Shown here: positions 32,714-40,598 of the stretch, piece by piece
Position numbering within the stretch: position 1 is the stretch's first letter
Layout: each line of letters starts with the position of its first letter
Source: Labedaea rhizosphaerae
GTDB taxonomy: Bacteria > Actinomycetota > Actinomycetes > Mycobacteriales > Pseudonocardiaceae
Reading direction: 5' to 3'
NCBI RefSeq assembly: GCF_004362825.1
Contig: NZ_SNXZ01000006.1
Span: 372,001 to 436,000, forward strand
Length of the DNA: 64,000 nt
The notes under the pieces: generated by a model
What the model was told of the DNA's origin: nothing
The model's database searches: none
The model's input: only the letters and a program-made list of their open reading frames with translations
Translations under genes and position numbers: made by a program

Positions 32714-34906
32714 ATGCCCGAAAACCGGCGAAATCCCAGGAAACGACCGCTCGCGGCGGCTGCTGCCGTCGCGCTCGCGGCCTCAGGTCTGACCGTGCTC
32801 ACCGGCGCCCTCGGCGCCCCGGCCGCCTTGGCAGCAGGCGGTTCGGGCGCGACGGTGCCGTTCGTGGAGTACGAGGCCGAGAGCGCATCGACCAACGGGT
32901 CGACCATCGGCCCGAACTACACGCAGGCGTCGTTGCCGTCCGAGGCGTCCGGCCGCAAGGCCGTCACGCTGAACGGCGGGCAGTACGTCGAGTTCACGCT
33001 GTCCGCGGCGGCGAACTCGATCGACGTCCGGTACTCGGTCCAGGATGGGCGTTCCGGCAAGCTCGCCGTGTACGTCGGGTCGCAGAAGGTCGGCGACCTC
33101 AACATCACCTCCAAGTACTCCTATGTGGACACCGGGTGGATCCCGGGGGCCAAGACGCACAAGTTCTACGACGAGACGCGCATGCTGCTCGGCCAGAACG
33201 TGGCGGCCGGCGCCAAAGTCAAGGTGCAGGTCGACGACTCGTCGGCCGGGCCGGTGACCATCGACCTCGCCGACTTCGAACAGGTCGCGGGGGCCGACGC
33301 GCAGCCGGCCAACTCGGTGTCGGTGACGTCCACGGGCGCGACCCCGAACGACGGATCGGATGACGCGCAGGCGTTCCGGTCGGCGATCGACACGGCCAAG
33401 TCGCAGGGCAAGACCGTGTGGGTGCCGCAGGGCACCTTCGAGATCGGCTCGTCGTTGCAGGTCGACAACGTGACGATCCAGGGCGCCGGGCAGTGGTACA
33501 CGGTGCTGCACAGCAACAACCCGTTCCAGAACGGTGGCGCGCAGGGCAACATCCACCTGAAGGACTTCGCGGTCTTCGGCGAGATCACCGAGCGCAACGA
33601 TGGCAGCCCGGACAACGCGTTCCACGGCGTGCTCGGGGCGAACTCGTCGGTGACCGGGTTGTGGATCCAGCACATGAAGTGCGGGCTGTGGTTGATGAAC
33701 GGCGCGTCCAGCCACCTGACCATCAGCGGCAACCGGATCCTCGACACCACCGCCGACGGCATCAACTTCGACGGCAACGTCACCGATTCGGTGATCAGCA
33801 ACAACTTCCTGCGCAGCAACGGCGACGACGGCCTCGCCCTGTGGTCCAACGGCGCACCCGACGCCCGCGACACCATCAGCAACAACACGGTCGTGCAGCC
33901 GCAGCTGGCCAACGGCATCGCCATCTACGGCGGCACCGACCAGACCGTCACGGGCAACCTGGTGCGCGACACGAACGCCCTCGGCGGTGGCATCCTGGTC
34001 GCCAACCGCTTCAACGCGACCCCGCTGTCCGGCACGATCACGGTGTCGCACAACACGACCGTGCGCGCGGGCGCCCTCGACCCGAACTGGCAGTTCGGCG
34101 TCGGCGCCTTCTGGGTCGACGCGCGGGACAGCTCGCCGAACGCCGCCATCCGGGTGACCGACCTGCGTGCGGTGGCCTCGCCGTACGAGGCGATCCAGTT
34201 CATCGACGGCAACGGTGCGGGCAAGTCGATCAACAACGTGTCCGTCGACGGCGCTTCGGTCGAGGGCGTCGGCACCTTCGTGGTGCAGTCGCAGACCGGT
34301 GGCACGGTGTCGCTGTCCAACATCACGGCCTCGGGCGTCGGGGTGACCGGCACGTACAACTGCCCGTACCCGTCGTCGAACCAGCCGATGACGTTCACCG
34401 GCAGCGGCAACTCCGGCTGGAGCGGCACGTGGGCGGACTGCAGCACGTGGCCCGCGCCCGGCTCGGGTCCCGGCAACCCGCCCGCGAACGGCAACCTGGC
34501 CCTGCACCGGTCCACGACGGCCAGCGGCCAGGCCGACGTCTACGCGCCGGGCAACGCCGTGGACGGCAACGCGAACACGTACTGGGAGAGCACGAACAAC
34601 GCCTTCCCGCAGTGGATCACCGTCGACCTCGGCTCGGCGCAGTCGGTGTCCAAACTGGTGCTGAAGCTCCCGCCGTCCTCGGCGTGGGGCGCCCGCACCC
34701 AGACGTTGTCGGTCCTGGGCTCGACGACCGGCGGCTCGTTCACCACCCTGTCGGCATCGCACGGCTACACGTTCGACCCGGCCTCGGGCAACACGGCAAC
34801 AGTGACCTTCGCCGCGGCTTCGGTCCGGTACGTCCGGGTCCAGATCACCGCCAACACGGGCTGGCCGGCCGGTCAGCTGTCGGAACTGGAGGTCTACGGC
34901 TCCTGA
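32714..34906 (+). CDS. Secreted GH87-like alpha-1,3-glucanase/mycodextranase, copy 2
   Basis: This 730-residue paralogue of the preceding enzyme has the same order: signal peptide, CBM35-like domain (YEAESASTNGS), beta-helix with TTADGINFDGN and SNGDDGLALWS, and C-terminal CBM32. The linker is shorter and lacks the Thr run. The CBM32 modules of the two copies are nearly identical even in DNA, showing recent duplication or gene conversion, while the catalytic parts differ. The two may split the work between alpha-1,3-rich and mixed-linkage glucans (inferred). Confidence 0.8.
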   Translation: MPENRRNPRKRPLAAAAAVALAASGLTVLTGALGAPAALAAGGSGATVPFVEYEAESASTNGSTIGPNYTQASLPSEASGRKAVTLNGGQYVEFTLSAAANSIDVRYSVQDGRSGKLAVYVGSQKVGDLNITSKYSYVDTGWIPGAKTHKFYDETRMLLGQNVAAGAKVKVQVDDSSAGPVTIDLADFEQVAGADAQPANSVSVTSTGATPNDGSDDAQAFRSAIDTAKSQGKTVWVPQGTFEIGSSLQVDNVTIQGAGQWYTVLHSNNPFQNGGAQGNIHLKDFAVFGEITERNDGSPDNAFHGVLGANSSVTGLWIQHMKCGLWLMNGASSHLTISGNRILDTTADGINFDGNVTDSVISNNFLRSNGDDGLALWSNGAPDARDTISNNTVVQPQLANGIAIYGGTDQTVTGNLVRDTNALGGGILVANRFNATPLSGTITVSHNTTVRAGALDPNWQFGVGAFWVDARDSSPNAAIRVTDLRAVASPYEAIQFIDGNGAGKSINNVSVDGASVEGVGTFVVQSQTGGTVSLSNITASGVGVTGTYNCPYPSSNQPMTFTGSGNSGWSGTWADCSTWPAPGSGPGNPPANGNLALHRSTTASGQADVYAPGNAVDGNANTYWESTNNAFPQWITVDLGSAQSVSKLVLKLPPSSAWGARTQTLSVLGSTTGGSFTTLSASHGYTFDPASGNTATVTFAAASVRYVRVQITANTGWPAGQLSELEVYGS

Positions 34907-34912
34907 TCCAGG

Positions 34913-34950
34913 GCTGCGGCGCCCTGCTTGCGTCGGCGGGGCGCCGCAGC
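34913..34950. terminator. Intrinsic terminator of alpha-glucan operon
   Basis: A perfect 12-bp stem GCTGCGGCGCCC / GGGCGCCGCAGC with a 14-nt loop starts 6 bp after the last GH87-like stop. Confidence 0.8.
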
Positions 34951-34982
34951 TTGCCGCAGCGGCAACGGCTCGATGGAGGTGA

Positions 34983-35058
34983 ACTTGCCTCAAATACGCA
35001 CTTGCCTCACCGGAGAAAGTTCCGGTTCGAGGCAAACTTGCCTCGAACGAGGCAAGTT
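34983..35058. repeat. Cluster of ACTTGCCTC words in direct and inverted order
   Basis: The 9-mer ACTTGCCTC occurs at 34983, 35000 and 35036, with inverted copies GAGGCAA at 35029 and 35050. The last pair forms a perfect 11-bp inverted repeat with a 2-nt loop at 35035-35058. The cluster sits between the glucanase terminator and a secreted protein gene, about 130 bp upstream of its start. It looks like a multi-site operator array for the downstream gene. Confidence 0.7.
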
Positions 35059-35186
35059 AAAGCGGCTTTGGGTGACGTCCGAGCCGATGGCATGTCACCG
35101 GATCGGGTGACGTGAAGCGCTATCGGTAACGATGAGTGACCCTGCTTCGACTTCTCGCGGAACCCACCTGCGAGAGGAACATTCTG

Positions 35187-35633
35187 ATGCGCAAAGGGCC
35201 CGCCGCGATCGTCGTGGCCGTCATGTCCGCCGTGCTGGGCTTTGCCGGAGCGACCACCGCGGATGCCGCCGGGGGCGTCGTCCTGTGGAACGCCCACTAC
35301 GACTCGCCCGGGCCCGACTACGGCGGCAACGCCAGCCTGACCGCCGAGTACATCGCGCTGAAGAACACCTCCACCAGCACCAAGACCATCACCGGCTGGA
35401 CCCTGCGCGACCGGCAGAACCACGTCTACAAGTTCCCCACCACCACGATCGGCGCGGGCAAGTACCTCTTCGTCCGCACCGGCAAGGGCACGAACAACGC
35501 GACCACCCGTTACTGGAACCAGACCTGGTACATCTGGAACAACTCCGGCGACACGGCCTACCTGCGGAACTCCGCGGGCAGCACCGTCGACACGTGCGGC
35601 TGGGGCTCGGGGCACACGTCCATCCAATGCTGA
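35187..35633 (+). CDS. Secreted lamin-tail-domain protein
   Basis: This 148-residue protein has a signal peptide (AAIVVAVMSAVLGFAGATTADA) and a single lamin-tail (LTD) immunoglobulin-like domain: ASLTAEYIALKNTS, ITGWTLRDRQNHVYKFP, YLFVRTGKGTNN, GDTAYLRNSAGSTVDTCGW. Such stand-alone exported LTD proteins are common in Streptomyces and relatives and may bind surfaces or DNA; no catalytic role is known. GAGAGGA lies upstream of the ATG at 35187. Confidence 0.85.
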   Translation: MRKGPAAIVVAVMSAVLGFAGATTADAAGGVVLWNAHYDSPGPDYGGNASLTAEYIALKNTSTSTKTITGWTLRDRQNHVYKFPTTTIGAGKYLFVRTGKGTNNATTRYWNQTWYIWNNSGDTAYLRNSAGSTVDTCGWGSGHTSIQC

Positions 35634-35670
35634 TCGGTGAGGCCCGGCGCGCAGCCGGGCCTCAGCTCGG

Positions 35671-36120
35671 TCAGGAGCCGCTCCAGGCGGTGTGCTGCGG
35701 GGAAAGCGTTGCCACGCCGCCGTTCCAGAAGTTCCCGTCGACGTAAGCCCGGGTGTCGACGTTGATCGTGGCGGTGGGGGCCGAGTTGAAGCTCGTGCCG
35801 CTGTCGTGGGTCTTGGCGCCGTGCAGGACGCCGTCGCGGGTCTGGATCGCCACCCGCGTGCCGAAGGCGGAATTCCCGGCCGAGAAGCTCACGTGCGCCC
35901 AGTTGCGCAAATTGGAATCGCACCAGCCCCAGTACTGGACGAGCGTGCCGACCCGCCACGACGACGTGCCGACGCCGTACATGATGGCCGAACGGTTGAC
36001 CTCGTGCGGCGTGCCGCACCCGGGCGGCGAGTCGTCGGCGGCGGCCTCAGGGGTGATCAGCAGGCCGGCCGCCAGGGCCACGCCGGCCGAAATGGACAGG
36101 ATCTTCCGCAACCTTCGCAT
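35671..36120 (-). CDS. Small secreted protein of unknown function
   Basis: This 149-residue exported protein has an N-terminal signal (RRLRKILSISAGVALAAGLL) followed by a mature domain of about 120 residues with two cysteines (PPGCGTPHEV and GWCDSN), likely a disulfide. Repeated aromatic and small residues (WRVGTLVQYWGW, NVDTRAYVDGNFWNGG) suggest a compact beta fold. No family is recognised. The ATG at 36120 has GGAGA 5 nt upstream. It is convergent with the lamin-tail gene. Confidence 0.7.
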   Translation of the reverse strand: MRRLRKILSISAGVALAAGLLITPEAAADDSPPGCGTPHEVNRSAIMYGVGTSSWRVGTLVQYWGWCDSNLRNWAHVSFSAGNSAFGTRVAIQTRDGVLHGAKTHDSGTSFNSAPTATINVDTRAYVDGNFWNGGVATLSPQHTAWSGS

Positions 36121-36158
36121 GGTGTCTCCACTCGCCACCGACGACGCCGTTGTCGCCG

Positions 36159-36239
36159 GGAGGTCACCGTAATCTTTTTGCGGCGCACACCAAACGCCCG
36201 TTCGGCTCAGTCGGCGCGCGAAGGATTACCGTGACCTCC
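36159..36239. repeat. Long-armed inverted repeat upstream of secreted protein gene
   Basis: Arms of 16 bp at 36159-36174 (GGAGGTCACCGTAATC) and 36224-36239 (GATTACCGTGACCTCC) match with one mismatch across a 49-bp spacer. The repeat lies in the promoter of the gene starting at 36120. It could be a paired regulator site or a small inserted element. Confidence 0.6.
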
Positions 36240-36266
36240 GCCGATCATGTTGTGGAAACGCAAACG

Positions 36267-36296
36267 AAAGGGGCGGACCCGAAGGCCCGCCCCTTT
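36267..36296. terminator. Terminator of the RICIN-hydrolase operon
   Basis: The stem AAAGGGGCGG / CCGCCCCTTT with a 10-nt loop lies 15 bp beyond the GH18 stop on the minus strand, where the transcript would end. Confidence 0.8.
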
Positions 36297-36310
36297 CCCC
36301 GTCGAGAAGA

Positions 36311-37669
36311 TCAGCCGGTGTACTGGGCGAAGGTCCGCGTGAAGTCCCACGCCTGCTGCGACACCCCGGAACACGTGTCGTCGCCCGGGCCGCCGCCGCT
36401 GCACGGGCGGTCGCGGTTGACCGACCAGAACGTCAGCCGGGCCAGGTGGTGCTGCTGGGCGTACGACAGGATCGTGCGGAAGTTGGCCACGGTCACCGTC
36501 TCGTTCATGTCGGTGATGCCGTTCATCGACGAGATGCCCGAGTGCCGGTACGCCTGGTCATCGGTGTAGCCGTAGGCGTTGCGCACCGTGTTCTTCAGGC
36601 CTTCGGCCGCCTGGATGGTCAGCGCACCCATGTCCTGACCGGCCGCGCCGAAGTCGAACGGCATGATCGTCCAGCCGTCCACGGTCAGTCCCGACGACGC
36701 CGCTCGGTTGATCATGCTCGAATCCGGTCCACCCTGGTCCGACGGGAACGTCACGTACACGGTGATGCCAGGGTTGTTGGCCTTCACGGTCTTCAGCGCG
36801 TCGATCGTGCGCTGCTGGATCGTGCCGTTGGAGTACGTGCCGCCTTCGATGTCGATGTCGATCGCCTTGAGGCCGTAGGCGTTGATGACCTGTTGGTACG
36901 CCCCGGCCAGGGCGCCGGCCGAAGTGCACGCCGTCTCGAGGTTGTAGCCGTTCGCACCACCGAACGACGGGATGATGTCGCCGCCGTTGGCACGCACGGT
37001 GTTCACCGTCTGCTGGTCGACACCGCCGGTCAGCGGCCGGCCCCCGTCCCACGCGGGCGCGCAGCCGCCGTTGGACAGGATGAACGCCATCGTGAACCAC
37101 TTGACGCCGGTCGCCGACATCACGGTGGCCGGGTTCGGCGGGCTGCCCCAGCCGTTGTAGTAGTACGGCGCGACCTGCATGCCGGAGTTCCCGGGCGGTG
37201 GCGTGGTGCCGCCCATCGTCCACTTCTGGTTGCTGGCGCCGGTGCACGTCCACAACTGCAGGCGGGTTCCGTTGGCACTGTTGCGATCGGTGACGTCGAC
37301 GCACTTGTTGGACGCCGAGTTGACGATGTCGTGCGCGGAATTCAGGGTGAATTGCTGGGCGCCGGTGCCGTTGCAGTCCCAGAGCTGCAGCTTCGTGCCG
37401 TCGGCGGTCCCGGCGCTGGTGGCATCGAGGCACTTGCCGAGGGCGCGCAAGGTGCCGTTCGTGGCGGTCCACTGCTGGGCGTTGGTGCCGTTGCAGTCGT
37501 ACAACTGCACGGCGGTGCCGTTGGCGCTGCTCGCCGCGGCCACGTCCATGCACTTGCCGGCCAGGCCGGTGATCTGGCCGGTCGTCGCGGCCGACGCGGA
37601 CGGCAGCGGCGCCAGCACCGCCAACGCGAGCGCGGCGATGAGCGACAAACCCGATCTGACTCGCGTCAT
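36311..37669 (-). CDS. Secreted GH18 chitinase with N-terminal RICIN lectin domain
   Basis: This 452-residue extracellular enzyme has a signal peptide, a RICIN beta-trefoil (about 30-155) with three repeats (GKCMDVAAAS, GKCLDATSAG, NKCVDVTDRN, each ending in a QxW-type strand), a Pro-rich linker, and a GH18 barrel. The catalytic DxxDxDxE-type stretch is AIDIDIEGG. It hydrolyses chitin. Unlike its operon partners the lectin domain is N-terminal. The start overlaps the GH30 stop (ATGA), and the gene is last in the four-gene operon. Confidence 0.9.
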   Translation of the reverse strand: MTRVRSGLSLIAALALAVLAPLPSASAATTGQITGLAGKCMDVAAASSANGTAVQLYDCNGTNAQQWTATNGTLRALGKCLDATSAGTADGTKLQLWDCNGTGAQQFTLNSAHDIVNSASNKCVDVTDRNSANGTRLQLWTCTGASNQKWTMGGTTPPPGNSGMQVAPYYYNGWGSPPNPATVMSATGVKWFTMAFILSNGGCAPAWDGGRPLTGGVDQQTVNTVRANGGDIIPSFGGANGYNLETACTSAGALAGAYQQVINAYGLKAIDIDIEGGTYSNGTIQQRTIDALKTVKANNPGITVYVTFPSDQGGPDSSMINRAASSGLTVDGWTIMPFDFGAAGQDMGALTIQAAEGLKNTVRNAYGYTDDQAYRHSGISSMNGITDMNETVTVANFRTILSYAQQHHLARLTFWSVNRDRPCSGGGPGDDTCSGVSQQAWDFTRTFAQYTG

Positions 37670-39513
37670 TGGAAGCTCCACTTCTGGTTGGCGGCCCCCG
37701 TGCAGGTCCAGATCTGCAGCCGGGTCCCGTTGGCGCTGGTGTTGCCGGTGACGTCGACGCACTTGTTCGACGCGGCATTGACGATGTCGTGGGCGGAATT
37801 GAGGGTGAACTGCTGGTTGCCGCCGCCGGTGCAGTCCCAGAGCTGGAGCTTCGCACCGTCGGCGGTACTGCGGTCGGTCACGTCCAGGCACTTGCCGAGC
37901 GCCTGCAGCGTGCCGCCGGACGCGGTCCACGCTTGCGCCGCGGAACCGTTGCAGTCGTACAACTGCACGGCCGTGCCGTTGGCGCTGCTGCCCCCGGCGA
38001 CGTCCATGCACTTGCCGCCGAGCCCGGTGATCGCCTTGCCGGTGGGGGTGCCGCCGCCGGTGGACTGGTCGCCGGACCAGGTGAACGTCGCCGAGGTGGC
38101 CGCGGGCAGCGTGTACGAGAACGACTCGCCACCCCAGTTCACCCGCACCTGCTGGCTGGACCCGGTGCCGTTGTAGGCGATCAACGCCTTCGAGCCGTCC
38201 GGGTTGCGCCACGCCACGTTGCGCACCGCCGTGTCGTTGGACGCGATGCGCACCGCGCCCGGCTTCACGAACTTGGTCAGGTGCCCCATGTCGTAGTACT
38301 CGACGGTGTAGTCGACCTGGTGCGTGCCGTCGTTGTGGACGGTGATCAGGCCGGTGCACGTGCCGCAGCCGCCGTTGTGCGGGCCCATGTGCTCGTCGAC
38401 CGCGAGGCTCCACTTCACGACGCTCTGCGCCCAGTGCCGCGTGTAGTCGATGATGTTGCCCATGTCCTCGGCCTGCTGGTTGCCGATCCAGGTGCCGCCG
38501 GAGTGCTCGGTCTCGTAGGCGGGCATCGACGGGTACTGGTTGTGCACCGTGTCCTGCTCGTTGATGTCACCGCCGTAGCCGTGCCAGGCCACGCCGCCGA
38601 AGTTGGGGTCGTTGCGGATCGCGGAGTCGGTCACCGACGGCGCGCCGTAGGCGTCGTAGGTGTCCCAGTTCCAGTCGACCGCGAGGACCTTTGTGGACAG
38701 TCCGGCGGTGTGCAGCGCGGGCAGCAGGTTGGTCTTGGTGAAGTACGCCAGCCCGGAGCCGTTCCACTGCGTCGACGGGTAGCCGGGACAGCACGTCGGC
38801 TCGTTGTTCACCGACACGAAATTCACCGGAACACCTTGTGCCGCATAGGCTTGCAGGTACTTCACGAAGTACTGCGCGAGCGCCGGGTAGTACTGCGACT
38901 CGACCCAGCCCTGCGAGTACGAGTCGTTGTCCTTCATCCACGGCGGCACGCTCCACGGCGAGCCCATCACCGTGATCTGCGGGTTGAGCTGGCGCGCCTG
39001 CTTGGTGAGCGGGACGACGTCGGCCAGGTCGTGGCTGATGGAGAAGTTGGCCAGGCCCGGGTCGTTCTGCCCCGCGGGCATGTCGTCGTAGGTGTAGCTG
39101 TAGCGGGCCAGGTCGGACGCGCCCATCGGGTTGCGCAGGAAGCTCAGACCGATCCCGGTGTTCGGGTCGAAGAGCTTGCGCATCGTGTCGTCCCTTGTGG
39201 ACTGCGACAGCGCGCCGCTGGAGTTCATCAGCCACGCCGCGGTGTCGGTGAACGACGCGCCGCCGCCGGTGAACTTCTGGTAGGTGGTGTGTTCGTCGAC
39301 GGTGATCGTCTGCTGCCCGGTCCCGTTGCCCGCCGCGAACTGCACCGGCGTCTGCTGTTGCAGGCCCCGGGTGACGTTGCGCCCGCCGCTGTCGTTCGTG
39401 GTGGTCAGCCAGACGTTCACCGTCTCGCCGGCCGCCTCGGCGGGCACGGCGCTCAGCAACCCGGTGACGATCGCGGCCGCGCCGAAGGCCGCGAACACCC
39501 GTGCTCGTTTCAT
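37666..39513 (-). CDS. Secreted GH30 beta-glucanase with C-terminal RICIN domain
   Basis: This 615-residue exported enzyme has a signal peptide, a GH30 barrel and a beta-sandwich, then a RICIN domain of about 130 residues. The barrel shows YQKFTGGGASFTDTAAW, the acid/base Glu in VSVNNEPTCC and the nucleophile Glu in AYETEHSGG. GH30 members act on beta-1,6-glucan or glucosylceramide; in this wall-degrading operon beta-1,6-glucan is the more likely target. ATGA overlaps join it to both neighbours. Confidence 0.88.
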   Translation of the reverse strand: MKRARVFAAFGAAAIVTGLLSAVPAEAAGETVNVWLTTTNDSGGRNVTRGLQQQTPVQFAAGNGTGQQTITVDEHTTYQKFTGGGASFTDTAAWLMNSSGALSQSTRDDTMRKLFDPNTGIGLSFLRNPMGASDLARYSYTYDDMPAGQNDPGLANFSISHDLADVVPLTKQARQLNPQITVMGSPWSVPPWMKDNDSYSQGWVESQYYPALAQYFVKYLQAYAAQGVPVNFVSVNNEPTCCPGYPSTQWNGSGLAYFTKTNLLPALHTAGLSTKVLAVDWNWDTYDAYGAPSVTDSAIRNDPNFGGVAWHGYGGDINEQDTVHNQYPSMPAYETEHSGGTWIGNQQAEDMGNIIDYTRHWAQSVVKWSLAVDEHMGPHNGGCGTCTGLITVHNDGTHQVDYTVEYYDMGHLTKFVKPGAVRIASNDTAVRNVAWRNPDGSKALIAYNGTGSSQQVRVNWGGESFSYTLPAATSATFTWSGDQSTGGGTPTGKAITGLGGKCMDVAGGSSANGTAVQLYDCNGSAAQAWTASGGTLQALGKCLDVTDRSTADGAKLQLWDCTGGGNQQFTLNSAHDIVNAASNKCVDVTGNTSANGTRLQIWTCTGAANQKWSFQ

Positions 39514-40598
39514 GACAGGGTCCACTTCTGGTTGGTGGCACCGGTGCACGTCCACAGCTGCAACGGCGTCGAGTTCGCGGTGGACTTGTTCGTGACGTCC
39601 ACGCACTTGTTCGCGGCCGGGTTGACGATCGTGCCGCTGCCGCTGAGCGTGAACTGCTGGTTCGCTCCGCCCGTGCAGTCCCACAGCTGCAACTTCGCGC
39701 CGTTGGCCGTGCTGCGGTCGCGCACGTCGAGGCATTTGCCGAGCGCGCGCAGCGTGCCGTTCGTAGCGGTCCACGCTTGCGCGGCCGAGCCGTTGCAGTC
39801 GTAGAGCTGCACCGCGGTTCCGTTGGTGCTGTTGGCTCCCGCGACGTCCATGCACTTGCCGCCGAGGCCGACGATGGCGCCGGATCCCGCCGGTGGCGTG
39901 GTGGTGCCGACGAGCCGGTTCGCGGCGTCCTCGCCGACGGAGTTCGCCACGTCGTGGTTCTCGATCGGGTTGACCGAGGTGTGCGGGAACACGATGTAGG
40001 TCACCGGTCCCTCGGTGCCGCCGGTGCTCGGGTCGGGGTCGATGCCCAGCCCGGCCGCGGTGGCGTACGAGGCCTCGCCGATGATGCCGGTGGGGCCGGT
40101 GTCCCCGACCACGGCGTATTCCACCCGGCCCTGGTAGATCACCGCCACGACCGAGCCGCCGTCGATGCCGTAGTTGCGGTAGTCCCAATTGGACGTTGGC
40201 TGCGGCAGCACGATGTAGGGCAGCTGGGCCGCGTTCAACGGCTGGTCGGTGGAGGTGTGGAAGGCCGTGTCGGGGTAGAAGCAGCAGTCGGTGTTCTCGT
40301 TGCACTGCGTCGTGCGGACACCGTCGCAGTCGATGTCCATGTCGGCGCTGAAGAACACGACGCCGTTGTTCTGGCAGACCGGCACGGTCGCCGCACCGCC
40401 CTCGTCGTGGGCGTAGCGGCCCGACGAGATCTGCTGGCAGGTCGAGACCTTCGCCAGCAGCTGGTCGGCGGTCGGACCAGCCTGCAGGGTGTTGGCCTGC
40501 GGCGCGGGGCTCGCTTGCGGGGCGGCGTTCGCCACCGGGGCATGCGGGAGCAGCGCCAGCAGGAGGAACCCGGCCAGCGCGGCGAACACGCGCCTCAT
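39510..40598 (-). CDS. Secreted GH75 chitosanase with C-terminal RICIN domain
   Basis: This 362-residue exported enzyme has a signal peptide, a GH75 catalytic domain (about 40-225), a short linker and a RICIN domain. GH75 hallmarks are FFSADMDIDCDG and the catalytic Asp/Glu stretch VVGDTGPTGIIGEAS. It cleaves chitosan, the deacetylated polymer of fungal walls. A five-cysteine cluster (CDGVRTTQCNENTDCC) suggests disulfides. ATGA overlaps join it to the GH16 gene upstream and the GH30 gene downstream. Confidence 0.9.
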   Translation of the reverse strand: MRRVFAALAGFLLLALLPHAPVANAAPQASPAPQANTLQAGPTADQLLAKVSTCQQISSGRYAHDEGGAATVPVCQNNGVVFFSADMDIDCDGVRTTQCNENTDCCFYPDTAFHTSTDQPLNAAQLPYIVLPQPTSNWDYRNYGIDGGSVVAVIYQGRVEYAVVGDTGPTGIIGEASYATAAGLGIDPDPSTGGTEGPVTYIVFPHTSVNPIENHDVANSVGEDAANRLVGTTTPPAGSGAIVGLGGKCMDVAGANSTNGTAVQLYDCNGSAAQAWTATNGTLRALGKCLDVRDRSTANGAKLQLWDCTGGANQQFTLSGSGTIVNPAANKCVDVTNKSTANSTPLQLWTCTGATNQKWTLS

